Of a DNA stretch of 64,000 nucleotides, positions 54,910 to 64,000 are shown piece by piece; the stretch's first letter is position 1; the number at the start of each line of letters is the position of its first letter. Below the pieces are notes generated by a model. That model ran no database searches. It was given only the letters and a program-made list of their open reading frames with translations, and had not been told where the DNA came from. The position numbers and the translations under genes were made by a program. This stretch comes from Herbaspirillum sp. 3R11. Its GTDB lineage: Bacteria > Pseudomonadota > Gammaproteobacteria > Burkholderiales > Burkholderiaceae_D. The DNA is taken from the NCBI RefSeq assembly GCF_004563925.1, contig NZ_SPNJ01000006.1, positions 248,001-312,000 of the forward strand. The letters run 5' to 3'.

Positions 54910-56318
54910 GCACAATCGCAAAGAACCTTGCGCGAAGCGTATTCGATACTAGTACTGAAGAAGGCTTGGCGGTTATGCCTGAATCGCTCAGAAAATTCTT
55001 TGAGCAACTAGACACCAGTCAATCCGTAGAAACGGAATCTTTAGCGCACGGTATATATAGCAATTTCCCGTTTCTCGGCCCGTTGGTGTCTGCAGGTATC
55101 GTGCCGAATGGCACCTCCATTATGGATTGGGAAAACGCCTTACGTTGGGTTCTAAAAGCACTTCAGAACTGGGACTCAAGCGCGGTTTCCAGACTAAAGA
55201 AATTGCAGGTGTTGCTGGTTACCATACATGCTCTTGATGCGAATTCTGCTGGCCTAAATCACATTGCTACCCGAGTCGTTGATGAGCCATTAAAAGTTGA
55301 CTTGGTTAGGTTTGTCGAGAGTACTGTCTTTGGATCCGGGTTCACAGATAGCTATTTCGAGGAAGCGCATCAAGCAATATTGTCCGCTGCTAAGGAACAT
55401 AACTTTGAGCGACTGGGTCAGTTAATCCCACATATGATCAACTTTGTGGGTGGTGATTTTTGGTCTGCCGTTGTTCTTCTTTATCGATCGGATCCCGGCC
55501 TTCTTGCTAAGGTAGTGATTGAAAAAGATGATGTTCTTTTCTCAGCATTCGTTTGCGAAGTACTAGGAGCTGAATCTATTGTTTTCGCGACTCAAGTTCC
55601 GAATATCGTGTTTAAATTTGTTAGCGTTTCTCACTTTCAACATCAGAACGCGGAAAGCCGAGCAGATGGCGGTTCGGATTGCACGTTTGGGACATTGTTG
55701 CGACAAGTCTCCCAAACAACTGATTTAAGTTGGAACCGCTGGATGAGTGCGCTATTTAAATATCCAGGACAAGGTTTGCTGTTGGAAAAAGCGTTAGCTT
55801 CCGAGCTTGTGACTTTAGACTCGCGTCACTGGACAGCATTCTTTGAGGCTCCTATGTTGAGTTACTCTCATAAGGCAGCGGCCCCTATCGCTAACATTAT
55901 GATTAGATTCGCTCAGATGGCCTCCGAGGAAAAACGAGAAGCAATGTGGGCCTGTTCTTTTCGAGTCTGGTCTGATTGGAGTTATGGCAAAGGCGAAAGC
56001 CAATTTGCTATGTTTTCCCCGATGGCTTGCGCCTTGGATTATCCCGTGAGTATGTATTATTCCTGCTTACCTACTTCTGATCTTCAGGCGAAGGAGGTTC
56101 AACTCATAAGAGAGATAAGGGCGGTAGAACAGCAATGGTTCGATTCGGTGACAGATTTAATTACTGAGAGGAACAGACTTAAGTCTCGCTTGCGCCTAGT
56201 CCAGCATGCTGTAGCGCTTTCCACAGGAAGTTCTGCAGTACTTCCCCCTCCCATTCAGCCTGAGGTAGATTCTTATTCACGCGAACGCTATCACTATCAC
56301 AACGTAAATATCGACTAA
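54906..56318 (+). CDS. partner protein of the VPA1262-like gene
   Basis: 470-aa protein, mostly helical, with no recognised domain, signal or membrane helix. Its start overlaps the upstream gene by 4 bp, so the two are translationally coupled and likely form a complex. The C-terminus has a charged helix (EVQLIREIRAVEQQWFDSVT) followed by a proline-rich tail. It is the last cargo gene, 26 bp before the right terminus of the island. Confidence 0.65.
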   Translation: MSTIAKNLARSVFDTSTEEGLAVMPESLRKFFEQLDTSQSVETESLAHGIYSNFPFLGPLVSAGIVPNGTSIMDWENALRWVLKALQNWDSSAVSRLKKLQVLLVTIHALDANSAGLNHIATRVVDEPLKVDLVRFVESTVFGSGFTDSYFEEAHQAILSAAKEHNFERLGQLIPHMINFVGGDFWSAVVLLYRSDPGLLAKVVIEKDDVLFSAFVCEVLGAESIVFATQVPNIVFKFVSVSHFQHQNAESRADGGSDCTFGTLLRQVSQTTDLSWNRWMSALFKYPGQGLLLEKALASELVTLDSRHWTAFFEAPMLSYSHKAAAPIANIMIRFAQMASEEKREAMWACSFRVWSDWSYGKGESQFAMFSPMACALDYPVSMYYSCLPTSDLQAKEVQLIREIRAVEQQWFDSVTDLITERNRLKSRLRLVQHAVALSTGSSAVLPPPIQPEVDSYSRERYHYHNVNID

Positions 56319-56343
56319 ATCCAAATGATTTAGCTTGCGTTAG

Positions 56344-56369
56344 GACAGACAACAAAGTTACGCCCTAAT
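56344..56369 (-). repeat. right terminal inverted repeat of the island
   Basis: Read on the minus strand it begins ATTAGG and has TTGTCTGTC (plus-strand 56344-56352) eleven bases further in, matching the left end. Six bases (GTGGTG) lie between it and the comM sequence CTCATCGAG. Confidence 0.75.
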
Positions 56370-57311
56370 GTGGTGCTCATCGAGGAACAGCACGCCGCGA
56401 TGCGCCAGCGAGATTTCGCCCGGACGAGGCGTGCCGCCACCGCCCACCAGTGCCACGCCGGAAGCGGTGTGATGCGGAGAGCGATACGGACGCACCTTCC
56501 AGCGCGCGGCGGAAAAACCGCTGGTCAGCGACTGCACCGCCGCCGATTCGAGCGCTTCTTCATCGGTCATGGGCGGCAAGATGCCGGGGAAGCGCGCCGC
56601 CAGCATCGACTTGCCGGTGCCGGGCGGACCGACCAGCAATACGCTGTGGCCGCCGGCCGCCGCGACTTCAAGCGCGCGCTTGGCCTGCAACTGGCCTTTG
56701 ACGTCGGAGAAATCGAGATAGGCGGGCGCAGCAGGCTTGAGGGTCGGCCGGTGCCGGGTGAGCCGGGCGTCGTTGTCGGCGCCGGGGGCGGCGAAATGGG
56801 CGCAGACCTGCAATAGCGAGTCTGCCGGGAAAATGGTGGCGTCGGCAACCAGCGCGGCCTCGTCGGCGCTCTCGCGCGGCAGGATGAAGATGCGCCGGCG
56901 CCCATCGCTGTGATGCGAGGTGCGCATGGCGTACGTCATCGCCAGCGCGCCACGGATCGGACGCAGGTCCCCTGACAGAGACAGTTCGCCGGCGAATTCG
57001 TATTCATCGAGACCATCGCCGGGCATTTGTCCTGAGGCGGCCAGGATGCCCAGCGCAATCGGCAGGTCGAAACGGCCCGATTCCTTGGGCAGATCGGCCG
57101 GTGCGAGGTTGACCGTGATTCGCTTGGCTGGGAATTCAAAGCGCGCGTTCTGCAGTGCGGCGCGCACGCGGTCCTTGGATTCCTTGACCTCGGTTTCCGG
57201 CAGGCCGACGATGGTGAACGACGGCAGGCCGTTGGCGAGGTGCACTTCCACCGTGACTTGCGGCGCATGCATGCCCGCCAGCGCACGGCTTTTTAATACG
57301 GCAAGACTCAT
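56358..57311 (-). pseudogene. comM: comM, N-terminal fragment (split by island)
   Basis: About 312 codons of ComM from MSLAVLKSRALAGMHAP through the N-terminal Lon-like domain and Walker A (GPPGTGKSMLAARFPGILP) to Walker B (RGVLFLDE), where the reading enters the island and stops after four foreign codons. It retains ATP-binding residues but not the sensor or Arg-finger half. ComM deficiency usually lowers natural transformation with diverged DNA (established for Vibrio cholerae). Confidence 0.93.
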
Positions 57312-57321
57312 CGGGACCGGA

Positions 57322-57564
57322 TCAGGAGGCTTTCTGGCGGGCTTCGAGTTCGGCCACACGGGCTTCCAGTTCTTCGAGCTTGGCGCGGGTCTTGGCCAGC
57401 ACCTGCGCCTGAATGTCGAATTCTTCGCGCGTCACCAGGTCCAGTTTGGAGAAACCCTGGCTGAGCATGGCTTTGACGTTTTTTTCAATATCCTTGGCGG
57501 GAGAATTCTCGATGGCCTTGTTGATTTTGGACTGAATATCTTCGAAGAATTGTGGTTTGTCCAT
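57322..57564 (-). CDS. ubiK: ubiquinone biosynthesis accessory factor UbiK
   Basis: 80-aa YqiC/BMFP protein. N-terminal part FFEDIQSKINKAIENSPAKD and C-terminal coiled coil (VLAKTRAKLEELEARVAELE) fit the family, which forms trimers and helps UbiJ in ubiquinone synthesis. The ATG at 57564 is chosen because it starts the conserved domain. It lies 10 bp before comM. Confidence 0.9.
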   Translation of the reverse strand: MDKPQFFEDIQSKINKAIENSPAKDIEKNVKAMLSQGFSKLDLVTREEFDIQAQVLAKTRAKLEELEARVAELEARQKAS

Positions 57565-57881
57565 GATGCGTCCTTTGATTGAGTAGTGACTATCCGACAA
57601 GTGTAGCGCTTTCGTTGTCCTGCGGGAAAACAAAGCAGGGTAAGAGGCGTCGGCATGATCGGTGCAACGATGCTGTGGGTGAGAATGGCGCCGCGCCGAA
57701 ACGTTCAGCGCCGGTCGCGTCGGGCCTGGATGCCTTCTATGCAAGAAAGTCCTTGGTGGAGATTGATTGCATTTTTACAACATTTTCGTGCGTGCTCAGC
57801 TGGGTGGTAAAGCCGCACCCAGTCGTGCACCATAAAGAACGAGAAATTTCTCTGTGGAAAATGTTGCGTTGAAATTGTCGC

Positions 57882-57896
57882 GCACTATTGTTGTGC
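57882..57896. promoter_or_regulatory. NtrC-like binding dyad
   Basis: GCAC, seven bases, GTGC (GCACTATTGTTGTGC), which matches the core of the NtrC site as in glnA (GCAC-N7-GTGC). It lies about 115 bp before the sigma-54 promoter, a usual enhancer distance. Confidence 0.6.
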
Positions 57897-58008
57897 GGCG
57901 ATGTTTGTGTTTCACTTTAATGCACTGTTTTTGGGAAAAAAATAAAAAATGCCTAATTGGAATGTTGGTTTGCGCTAAAAAAAGTAACGCAAACCGCCAA
58001 AAAAGGGT

Positions 58009-58025
58009 TGGCATGGCTCCTGCTA
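58009..58025 (+). promoter_or_regulatory. sigma-54 promoter
   Basis: TGGCATGGCTCCTGCTA has the invariant GG and GC with exactly ten bases between, as required for the -24/-12 elements (consensus TGGCAC-N5-TTGC). It lies 57 bases before the porin gene. Confidence 0.8.
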
Positions 58026-58081
58026 TACAGGTTGTGCAGAAATGAACAATTTGTTGTTTAACAGAAACCCAGAGGGACGCC

Positions 58082-59232
<1,151 letters not shown>

Positions 59233-59244
59233 GGGGGAACAGTA

Positions 59245-60801
59245 ATGAGTATCAAAAAAATGTTTTCAAGTGCGCTCGCAATCGGCACGTTGTTGTTGGC
59301 GGTAAGTTTTGCCGCCCCGGTCCAGGCGCAAGACGCGCCGAAGCCGGAAGCCGCCGCTGCGGCTGCTCCTGCGGCGGAAGCGCCAAAGGCTGACGCACCG
59401 AAAGCCGAAGCGCCTGCAGCGGCTCCGGCTGCTGCTGCAGCCGCTCCTGCCGCTGCAGCCCCGGCTGCTGCCGCAGCTGCGCCGGTGCTGGTCCCTAACA
59501 AGGGCGACACGGCCTGGATGCTGGTATGTACTGCATTCGTGATCCTGATGACCTTGCCGGGCCTGGGCCTGTTCTACGGCGGCCTGGTCCGCAGCAAGAA
59601 CATGCTGTCGGTGCTGATGCAATGTTTCGTGATCTTCTCGCTGATCTACATCCTGTGGTTCGTCTACGGCTACAGCATCGCATTCACTGAAGGCAACGCG
59701 TTCTTCGGCGGCTTCGATCGTCTGTTCCTGCACGGCCTGAACGGCGACTCGACCACTGCGACCTTCAGCAAGGGTGTCGTGATTCCTGAACTGTCGTTCG
59801 TGGCCTTCCAGGGCGCGTTCGCAGCCATCACCGTGGCGCTGATCATCGGCTCCTTCGCTGAGCGCGTGAAGTTCTCCGCCGTGATCGCATTCTCGATCCT
59901 GTGGTTCACCTTCTCGTACCTGCCGATGGCCCACATGGTCTGGTTCTGGCCTGGTCCGGATGCATTCACCGACGCTGCTGCTGCAGAAAAGGCGACTGCG
60001 ATCTCCGGCTGGTTGTTCCAGAAGGGCGCGCTGGATTATGCCGGCGGCACCGTGGTGCACATCAATGCTGCGATCGCCGGTCTGGTCGGTTCGTATGTGA
60101 TCGGCAAGCGCGTCGGTTACGGCAAGGAAGCCTTCAAGCCGCATAGCCTGACTCTGACCATGGTCGGCGCCTCGCTGCTGTGGTTCGGCTGGTTCGGTTT
60201 CAACGCCGGCTCCGGTCTGGAAGCCAACGGCGGTGCAGCGTTGTCCTTCGTCAACACCATCCTGGCAACTGCTGCTGCAGTGCTGTCGTGGAGCTTCGGT
60301 GAATGGATCGGCAAGGGCAAGCCTTCGATGCTGGGTGCAGCGTCGGGTGCAGTCGCCGGTCTGGTGGCGATTACTCCTGCAGCCGGTTTCGTCGGTGTCT
60401 GCGGTGCGGTTGTGATGGGCCTGCTGGCCGGTCTGCTGTGCCTGTGGGGTGTCACCGGTCTGAAGAAGCTGCTGGGTTCGGACGATGCGCTGGACGTGTT
60501 CGGCGTGCACGGCGTGGGCGGTATCCTGGGTGCGATCCTGACTGGCGTGTTCGCTGCGCCTAGCCTGGGCGGCACAGGTATCTATGACTACGTCGCCAAC
60601 GCAGTCGCTCCCGACTACTCGATCGGCGGTCAGGTCTGGATTCAGTTCCAGGGCGTGCTGACTACCGTGATCTTGTCGGGCGTGGTCTCCTTCATCGCCT
60701 ACAAGCTGGTCGACATCGTGATCGGTCTGCGTGTAACGGAAGAAGAAGAACGCGAAGGTCTGGACATCTCCAGCCACGGCGAATCGGCTTACCACTCTTA
60801 A
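59245..60801 (+). CDS. amtB: ammonium transporter AmtB
   Basis: 518-aa ammonium channel. After a signal-like segment (MFSSALAIGTLLLAVSFAAP) and an unusual Ala/Pro-rich linker of about 60 residues, the Amt domain starts at DTAWMLVCTAFVILMTLPGL. The two channel histidines lie in GGTVVHINAAIAGLVG and VFGVHGVGGILGAIL. The N-terminal addition makes it longer than E. coli AmtB (428 aa). Controlled by GlnK, encoded just upstream. Confidence 0.95.
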   Translation: MSIKKMFSSALAIGTLLLAVSFAAPVQAQDAPKPEAAAAAAPAAEAPKADAPKAEAPAAAPAAAAAAPAAAAPAAAAAAPVLVPNKGDTAWMLVCTAFVILMTLPGLGLFYGGLVRSKNMLSVLMQCFVIFSLIYILWFVYGYSIAFTEGNAFFGGFDRLFLHGLNGDSTTATFSKGVVIPELSFVAFQGAFAAITVALIIGSFAERVKFSAVIAFSILWFTFSYLPMAHMVWFWPGPDAFTDAAAAEKATAISGWLFQKGALDYAGGTVVHINAAIAGLVGSYVIGKRVGYGKEAFKPHSLTLTMVGASLLWFGWFGFNAGSGLEANGGAALSFVNTILATAAAVLSWSFGEWIGKGKPSMLGAASGAVAGLVAITPAAGFVGVCGAVVMGLLAGLLCLWGVTGLKKLLGSDDALDVFGVHGVGGILGAILTGVFAAPSLGGTGIYDYVANAVAPDYSIGGQVWIQFQGVLTTVILSGVVSFIAYKLVDIVIGLRVTEEEEREGLDISSHGESAYHS

Positions 60802-60831
60802 TCAGTTCCCGGGGGCTTCGGCCCCTTTCAG

Positions 60832-60866
60832 AAGCGCCCGTGACTCCGGTCCGGGCGCTTTTTTTA
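60832..60866 (+). terminator. intrinsic terminator after amtB
   Basis: AAGCGCCCG and CGGGCGCTT form a 9-bp perfect stem with an 11-base loop, followed by a run of T. It ends the nitrogen-controlled operon. Confidence 0.9.
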
Positions 60867-61066
60867 TGTCTCTTTAAAAAAACGACAACGCCGCCATGTA
60901 AAACACCTCTCCACCAGATATTGCCGCGTGGCGAAGGACGCAATAGCCAGAATCCCGCTAAAATGGCCGGTTCCTGTCGGTTTTGTTATCGGTTCTTGCC
61001 ATCGATCGCCAGCCGCAGTTTGTCTGATTCGTCCAATCGCTACCGAGCACGCGCAGAAGGTCTTTT

Positions 61067-62362
61067 ATGGTTCCGCATCTTGTCACCGCCCTCAACGGTC
61101 CGCTTCTCGACCTGGAAAAGAAAATCCTGGGTGCAACTCCCGCGATTGAGCGCTGGTTCCGCATGGAGTGGCAAGAGCACACGCCGCCGTTTTACTGTTC
61201 GGTCGACCTGCGCAACGCCGGCTTCAAGCTGGCGCCGGTGGACACCAACCTGTTTCCGGGCGGCTTCAATAATCTGTCGCCGGAAATGCTGCCGCTGGCC
61301 GTGCAGGCCGCGATGGCTGCCATTGAAAAATATTGCCCCGATGCAAAGAATCTGCTGCTGATTCCGGAAAATCACATCCGCAACAGCTTCTACCTGCAAA
61401 ACGTCGCGCGGCTGATGCAGATCTTCCGCCAGACCGGTCTCAATGTGCGCCTGGGCACGCTGGAAGACATCAAGAAACCCAAGCAGATCGACCTGCCCGA
61501 CGGCAGCACCATCACGCTGGAGCCGCTCGAGCGCTCCAAGAACGGCCGCCGCCTGGGTCTGAAGAACTTCGATCCGTGTACCGTGCTGCTCAACAACGAC
61601 CTGTCGATCGGCATCCCATCGGTGCTGGAAAACCTCGATGAACAAAATGTCCTGCCGCCGCTGCATGCCGGCTGGGCGGTGCGTCGCAAGAGCAATCACT
61701 TCTCGGCCTACGACGACGTGGTGAAGAAATTCGCCAAGCTGGTCGACGTCGATCCGTGGATGCTCAACCCGCTGTATGCGAAATGCGGCGAGCTTAATCT
61801 GCAGGAAGACGCCGGCTCCGATTGCCTGGCCGACAACGTCAGCAGCCTGTTGTCGAAGATTCGCAAGAAGTACAAGGAATACGGCATCAAGGAACAGCCG
61901 TTCGTGATCGTCAAGGCCAACGCCGGCACCTATGGCATGGGCATCATGACGGTCAAGGACGCCAGCGAGGTCAAGGATCTCAACCGCAAGCAGCGCAGCA
62001 AGCTGGCGGTGGGCAAGGAAGGCTTGGAAGTCAATGAACTGGTGATTCAGGAAGGCGTGCATTCGTTCGAGCGCATCAACGAAGCGGTGGCCGAGCCGGT
62101 GGTCTACATGATCGACCGTTACGTGGTGGGCGGATTCTATCGCGTGCATGCCGATCGCGGCATCAATGAAAACCTGAACGCCCCCGGCGCCCATTTCGTG
62201 CCGCTGGCGTTCCAGCAGCAGCATGCCTTGCCTGACCTGCAAGCCAAGCCCGGCACCGCCGCGCCGAACCGCTTCTACATGTACGGCGTGGTGGCGCGCT
62301 TGGCGCTGCTGGCGGCGTCGCTGGAAATGGAAAAGACCGATCCGAATCCGGAAGTCTATTAA
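61067..62362 (+). CDS. gshA: glutamate-cysteine ligase (proteobacterial GshA type)
   Basis: 431-aa enzyme of the proteobacterial GshA family (TIGR02049), which ligates glutamate and cysteine. It starts MVPHLVTALNGPLLDLEKKI and contains LIPENHIRNSFYLQNVARL, IVKANAGTYGMGIMTVKD and YRVHADRGINENLNAPGA, typical of that family. GAAGG precedes the ATG. The next gene makes glutathione from its product, so the pair is the full pathway. Confidence 0.93.
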   Translation: MVPHLVTALNGPLLDLEKKILGATPAIERWFRMEWQEHTPPFYCSVDLRNAGFKLAPVDTNLFPGGFNNLSPEMLPLAVQAAMAAIEKYCPDAKNLLLIPENHIRNSFYLQNVARLMQIFRQTGLNVRLGTLEDIKKPKQIDLPDGSTITLEPLERSKNGRRLGLKNFDPCTVLLNNDLSIGIPSVLENLDEQNVLPPLHAGWAVRRKSNHFSAYDDVVKKFAKLVDVDPWMLNPLYAKCGELNLQEDAGSDCLADNVSSLLSKIRKKYKEYGIKEQPFVIVKANAGTYGMGIMTVKDASEVKDLNRKQRSKLAVGKEGLEVNELVIQEGVHSFERINEAVAEPVVYMIDRYVVGGFYRVHADRGINENLNAPGAHFVPLAFQQQHALPDLQAKPGTAAPNRFYMYGVVARLALLAASLEMEKTDPNPEVY

Positions 62363-62395
62363 TCTTATTTGGCTGACATTTTTGACGGACATTTC

Positions 62396-63343
62396 ATGAA
62401 AATCGCTTTCCTCGCCGACCCGCTCGACACCTTCAAGACCTACAAGGACTCGACCTTCGCCATGATGCGTGAAGCTGCTCGCCGCGGCCACGCCATCTAC
62501 GCGTTCGAGCAGACCGATGTCGTGCTGGAAAGCGGCCTGGTCACCGCCAACGTCGCGAAGATCACGCTCACCGGCGAGGCCGACGACTGGTACCGCGCCG
62601 ACAAGCCGGTCTCGACTTTCCTGTCGGAGTTCGACGCCATCGTGATCCGCAAGGATCCGCCGTTCGACATGGAATACATCTACACGACGTATCTGCTGGA
62701 GCTGGCCGAGAAGCAGGGTGCGCGCGTCTTCAACAAGCCCGAAGCGATCCGCAGCCACAATGAAAAACTGGCGATCGCGCAGTTCCCGCAATACACCGCG
62801 CCGACCCTGGTCACGCGCGACGCCAAGCGCCTGCGCGCATTCCACGACGAACACAAGGACGTGATCCTGAAGCCGCTCGACGGCATGGGCGGCATGGGCA
62901 TCTTCCGCATCGGCCAGGACGGCATGAACCTCGGTTCGGTCATCGAAACCCTGACCGACAACGGCAACCGGACCATCATGGCGCAGCGTTTCATCCCGGA
63001 AATTTCCAAGGGCGACAAGCGGATTCTGCTGATTGGCGGTAAAGTGGTGCCGCACGTTTTGGCGCGCATCCCGCAAGGCGGGGAAGTGCGTGGCAATCTG
63101 GCGGCCGGTGGTCTCGGCGTGGCGCAACCGATTTCACCGCGCGAGCTGGAAATCGCCGAAGCACTGGCGCCGGTATTGGCGCAGCGGGGGTTGTTGCTGG
63201 TAGGATTGGACGCTATTGGCAATTATTTAACAGAAATCAATGTCACCAGTCCGACTTGTTTCCAGGAAATCACGCAGCAAAGCGGCTTCGATGTTGCCGC
63301 CATGTTCGTCGATGCGCTGGAAACCGCAGTCGCCGGCAGCTGA
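62396..63343 (+). CDS. gshB: glutathione synthase GshB
   Basis: 315-aa ATP-grasp enzyme that joins gamma-glutamylcysteine and glycine. The start ATG at 62396 opens with MKIAFLADPLDTFKTYKDST. Diagnostic text: IVIRKDPPFDMEYIYTTYLL, KPLDGMGGMGIFRI (ATP loop), INVTSPTCFQEI near the C-terminus. It lies 33 bp after gshA. Confidence 0.95.
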   Translation: MKIAFLADPLDTFKTYKDSTFAMMREAARRGHAIYAFEQTDVVLESGLVTANVAKITLTGEADDWYRADKPVSTFLSEFDAIVIRKDPPFDMEYIYTTYLLELAEKQGARVFNKPEAIRSHNEKLAIAQFPQYTAPTLVTRDAKRLRAFHDEHKDVILKPLDGMGGMGIFRIGQDGMNLGSVIETLTDNGNRTIMAQRFIPEISKGDKRILLIGGKVVPHVLARIPQGGEVRGNLAAGGLGVAQPISPRELEIAEALAPVLAQRGLLLVGLDAIGNYLTEINVTSPTCFQEITQQSGFDVAAMFVDALETAVAGS

Positions 63344-63392
63344 AGCAGTGCAACCAGCGCCCCGTCTGCCAACATATATAGTGTAGAAATTC

Positions 63393-63800
63393 ATGGTCGG
63401 TATCCTTCTCCTCACGCATGCCCCGCTGGGTCAGGCTTTCATTGCAGCGGCCACGCATGTCTTCCGCGGCTTGCCGGAACGCATCGAAGCAATCGACGTC
63501 ATCGCCGACCAGAACCCGGTGGAGGTGCAGCGCATGGCGGCTGACGCCGTGCATCGCCTCGACGACGGCAGCGGCGTGCTGGTCATCACCGACGTCATGG
63601 GCGGCACGCCGTCCAACTGCACCGGTTACCTGTGCGCCATCGACAATGTCGAAATCATCGCCGGCATCAGCCTGCCGATGCTGCTGCGCGCGCTGACCTA
63701 CCGCAACGACACGCTCGACGTGGTCATGGAAATGGCATTGGCCGGCGGCCAGAGCGGCGCCGTCCGGATCGACAACCGTATTCGCGTTTCATCCCAATAA
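63393..63800 (+). CDS. PTS EIIA, mannose/fructose type
   Basis: 135-aa EIIA-Man fold protein; the phospho-accepting His is His9 in LLLTHAPLGQAF. VMGGTPSN (here DVMGGTPSNCTGYL) is the second family motif. Adjacent ptsH and no EIIB/IIC genes indicates the regulatory rather than sugar-transporting phosphorelay usual in Betaproteobacteria. Confidence 0.92.
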   Translation: MVGILLLTHAPLGQAFIAAATHVFRGLPERIEAIDVIADQNPVEVQRMAADAVHRLDDGSGVLVITDVMGGTPSNCTGYLCAIDNVEIIAGISLPMLLRALTYRNDTLDVVMEMALAGGQSGAVRIDNRIRVSSQ

Positions 63801-63821
63801 AAGCACAAAGAAAGAATTGCC

Positions 63822-64000
63822 ATGATTCAAAAAGAACTTGAGATCATCAACAAGCTCGGTCTGCATGCGCGCGCTTCGGCCAAATTCACGCAGCTGGCGT
63901 CGAAGTACAAGTGTGAAGTCTGGATGACCTTCAACAAGCGCCGCGTCAACGCCAAGTCCATCATGGGCGTGATGATGCTGGCCGCCGGCAAGGGCACCAA
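63822..64000 (+). CDS. ptsH: phosphocarrier protein HPr (3' end cut by window edge)
   Basis: The first 59 codons of HPr. Phospho-His15 lies in NKLGLHARASAKF and the Ser46-type region reads AKSIMGVMML. It follows the EIIA gene by 21 bp; ptsI (EI) would be expected next, beyond the window. Confidence 0.93.
   Translation, partial: MIQKELEIINKLGLHARASAKFTQLASKYKCEVWMTFNKRRVNAKSIMGVMMLAAGKGT

Larger units (their letters stand above)
32057..56375. mobile_element. 24.3-kb Tn554-like island inserted in comM
   Basis: The element splits comM between GAATTCCGG (32048-32056) and CTCATCGAG (56376-56384). It starts with three tyrosine-recombinase genes plus a small TnpC-like gene, carries inverted matching termini, and is visibly richer in A+T than both flanks. 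Tn554-family transposons have tnpA, tnpB and tnpC with no DDE transposase, and insert site-specifically; this element has one recombinase more. The cargo consists of defence-type genes, an orphan CheY and insertion sequences. Exact crossover bases cannot be fixed without an empty-site sequence. Confidence 0.88.
57565..58081. other. 517-bp regulatory region upstream of the torF-like/glnK/amtB genes
   Basis: No gene. It holds a sigma-54 type promoter at 58009-58025 and an NtrC-like dyad at 57882-57896 (both annotated), and a half-site TGCACCA near 57823. The minus-strand side contains the ubiK promoter. Confidence 0.6.

Noticed and set aside
32057-56375. AbaR/Tn7-like island or an integrated phage
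   Set aside because: There are no TnsABC/TniA-type genes and no phage structural, lysis or replication genes; the recombinase set points to a Tn554-like element.
57854-58045. short plus-strand frame upstream of the porin
   Set aside because: It overlaps the NtrC-like site and the sigma-54 promoter and lacks a ribosome-binding site.
59266-60795. 509-codon minus-strand frame within amtB
   Set aside because: It is opposite the complete AmtB gene, has low-complexity His/Gln/Arg-rich sequence and no ribosome-binding site.

Overview
The window looks like chromosome of a high-G+C betaproteobacterium of the Oxalobacteraceae, most likely Herbaspirillum or a close relative. The evidence is gene content and order: torF-like porin, glnK, amtB, gshA (proteobacterial type), gshB, a mannose-type PTS EIIA and HPr in a row; rsmB, DUF4390, an NtrY-like kinase and a response regulator in a row; plus DUF3567, DUF1840 and ubiK. 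No rRNA, tRNA or CRISPR array was seen. All family assignments come from reading motifs; no database search was possible.

Left flank (1 to about 31.5 kb). It opens with a family-5 (dipeptide-type) ABC transporter operon: two tandem substrate-binding proteins, two permeases, an AhpD-like protein, a flavin monooxygenase of the NtaA/SnaA/DszA type, a double-domain ATPase and a MetQ-like binding protein. A 560-bp imperfect inverted repeat follows, then a minus-strand sulfonate/taurine-type ABC locus, again with two tandem binding proteins. Both loci look like uptake and use of organosulfur or similar small molecules (inference). Next come kup, an EamA exporter, a TrmB-like methyltransferase, the rsmB to response-regulator operon, an MFS exporter, small conserved proteins, a second DMT transporter and an OPT-family transporter.

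Island (about 32,057 to 56,375). comM is cut in two exactly at its Walker B region. Its N-terminal part lies at 56.4-57.3 kb and its C-terminal part at 31.5-32.05 kb. The 24.3-kb insert is visibly more A+T rich than its surroundings. It begins with three tyrosine-recombinase genes and a small TnpC-like gene, an arrangement resembling Tn554-family elements but with an extra recombinase. Its two ends carry matching inverted termini. The cargo looks like a defence island: a KAP P-loop NTPase behind an array of four 15-bp palindromes; a DEDDh exonuclease; two ComEC-like metallo-beta-lactamase proteins, one fused by operon to a four-TM protein; a two-gene unit of a 2-TM protein and a Csx15-like protein without any CRISPR locus; a membrane-anchored methyltransferase-like protein; and a two-gene unit resembling VPA1262 proteins with a phospholipase-D-like box. 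An orphan CheY and several small unknown genes lie in the middle. An intact IS3-family element and three partial IS21-type copies show secondary insertions.

Right flank (56.4-64 kb). After comM and ubiK come a sigma-54 type promoter and an NtrC-like dyad in front of torF-like, glnK and amtB, which fits nitrogen-limited control. Then gshA and gshB (glutathione synthesis), the EIIA gene and the start of ptsH, which runs off the window edge.
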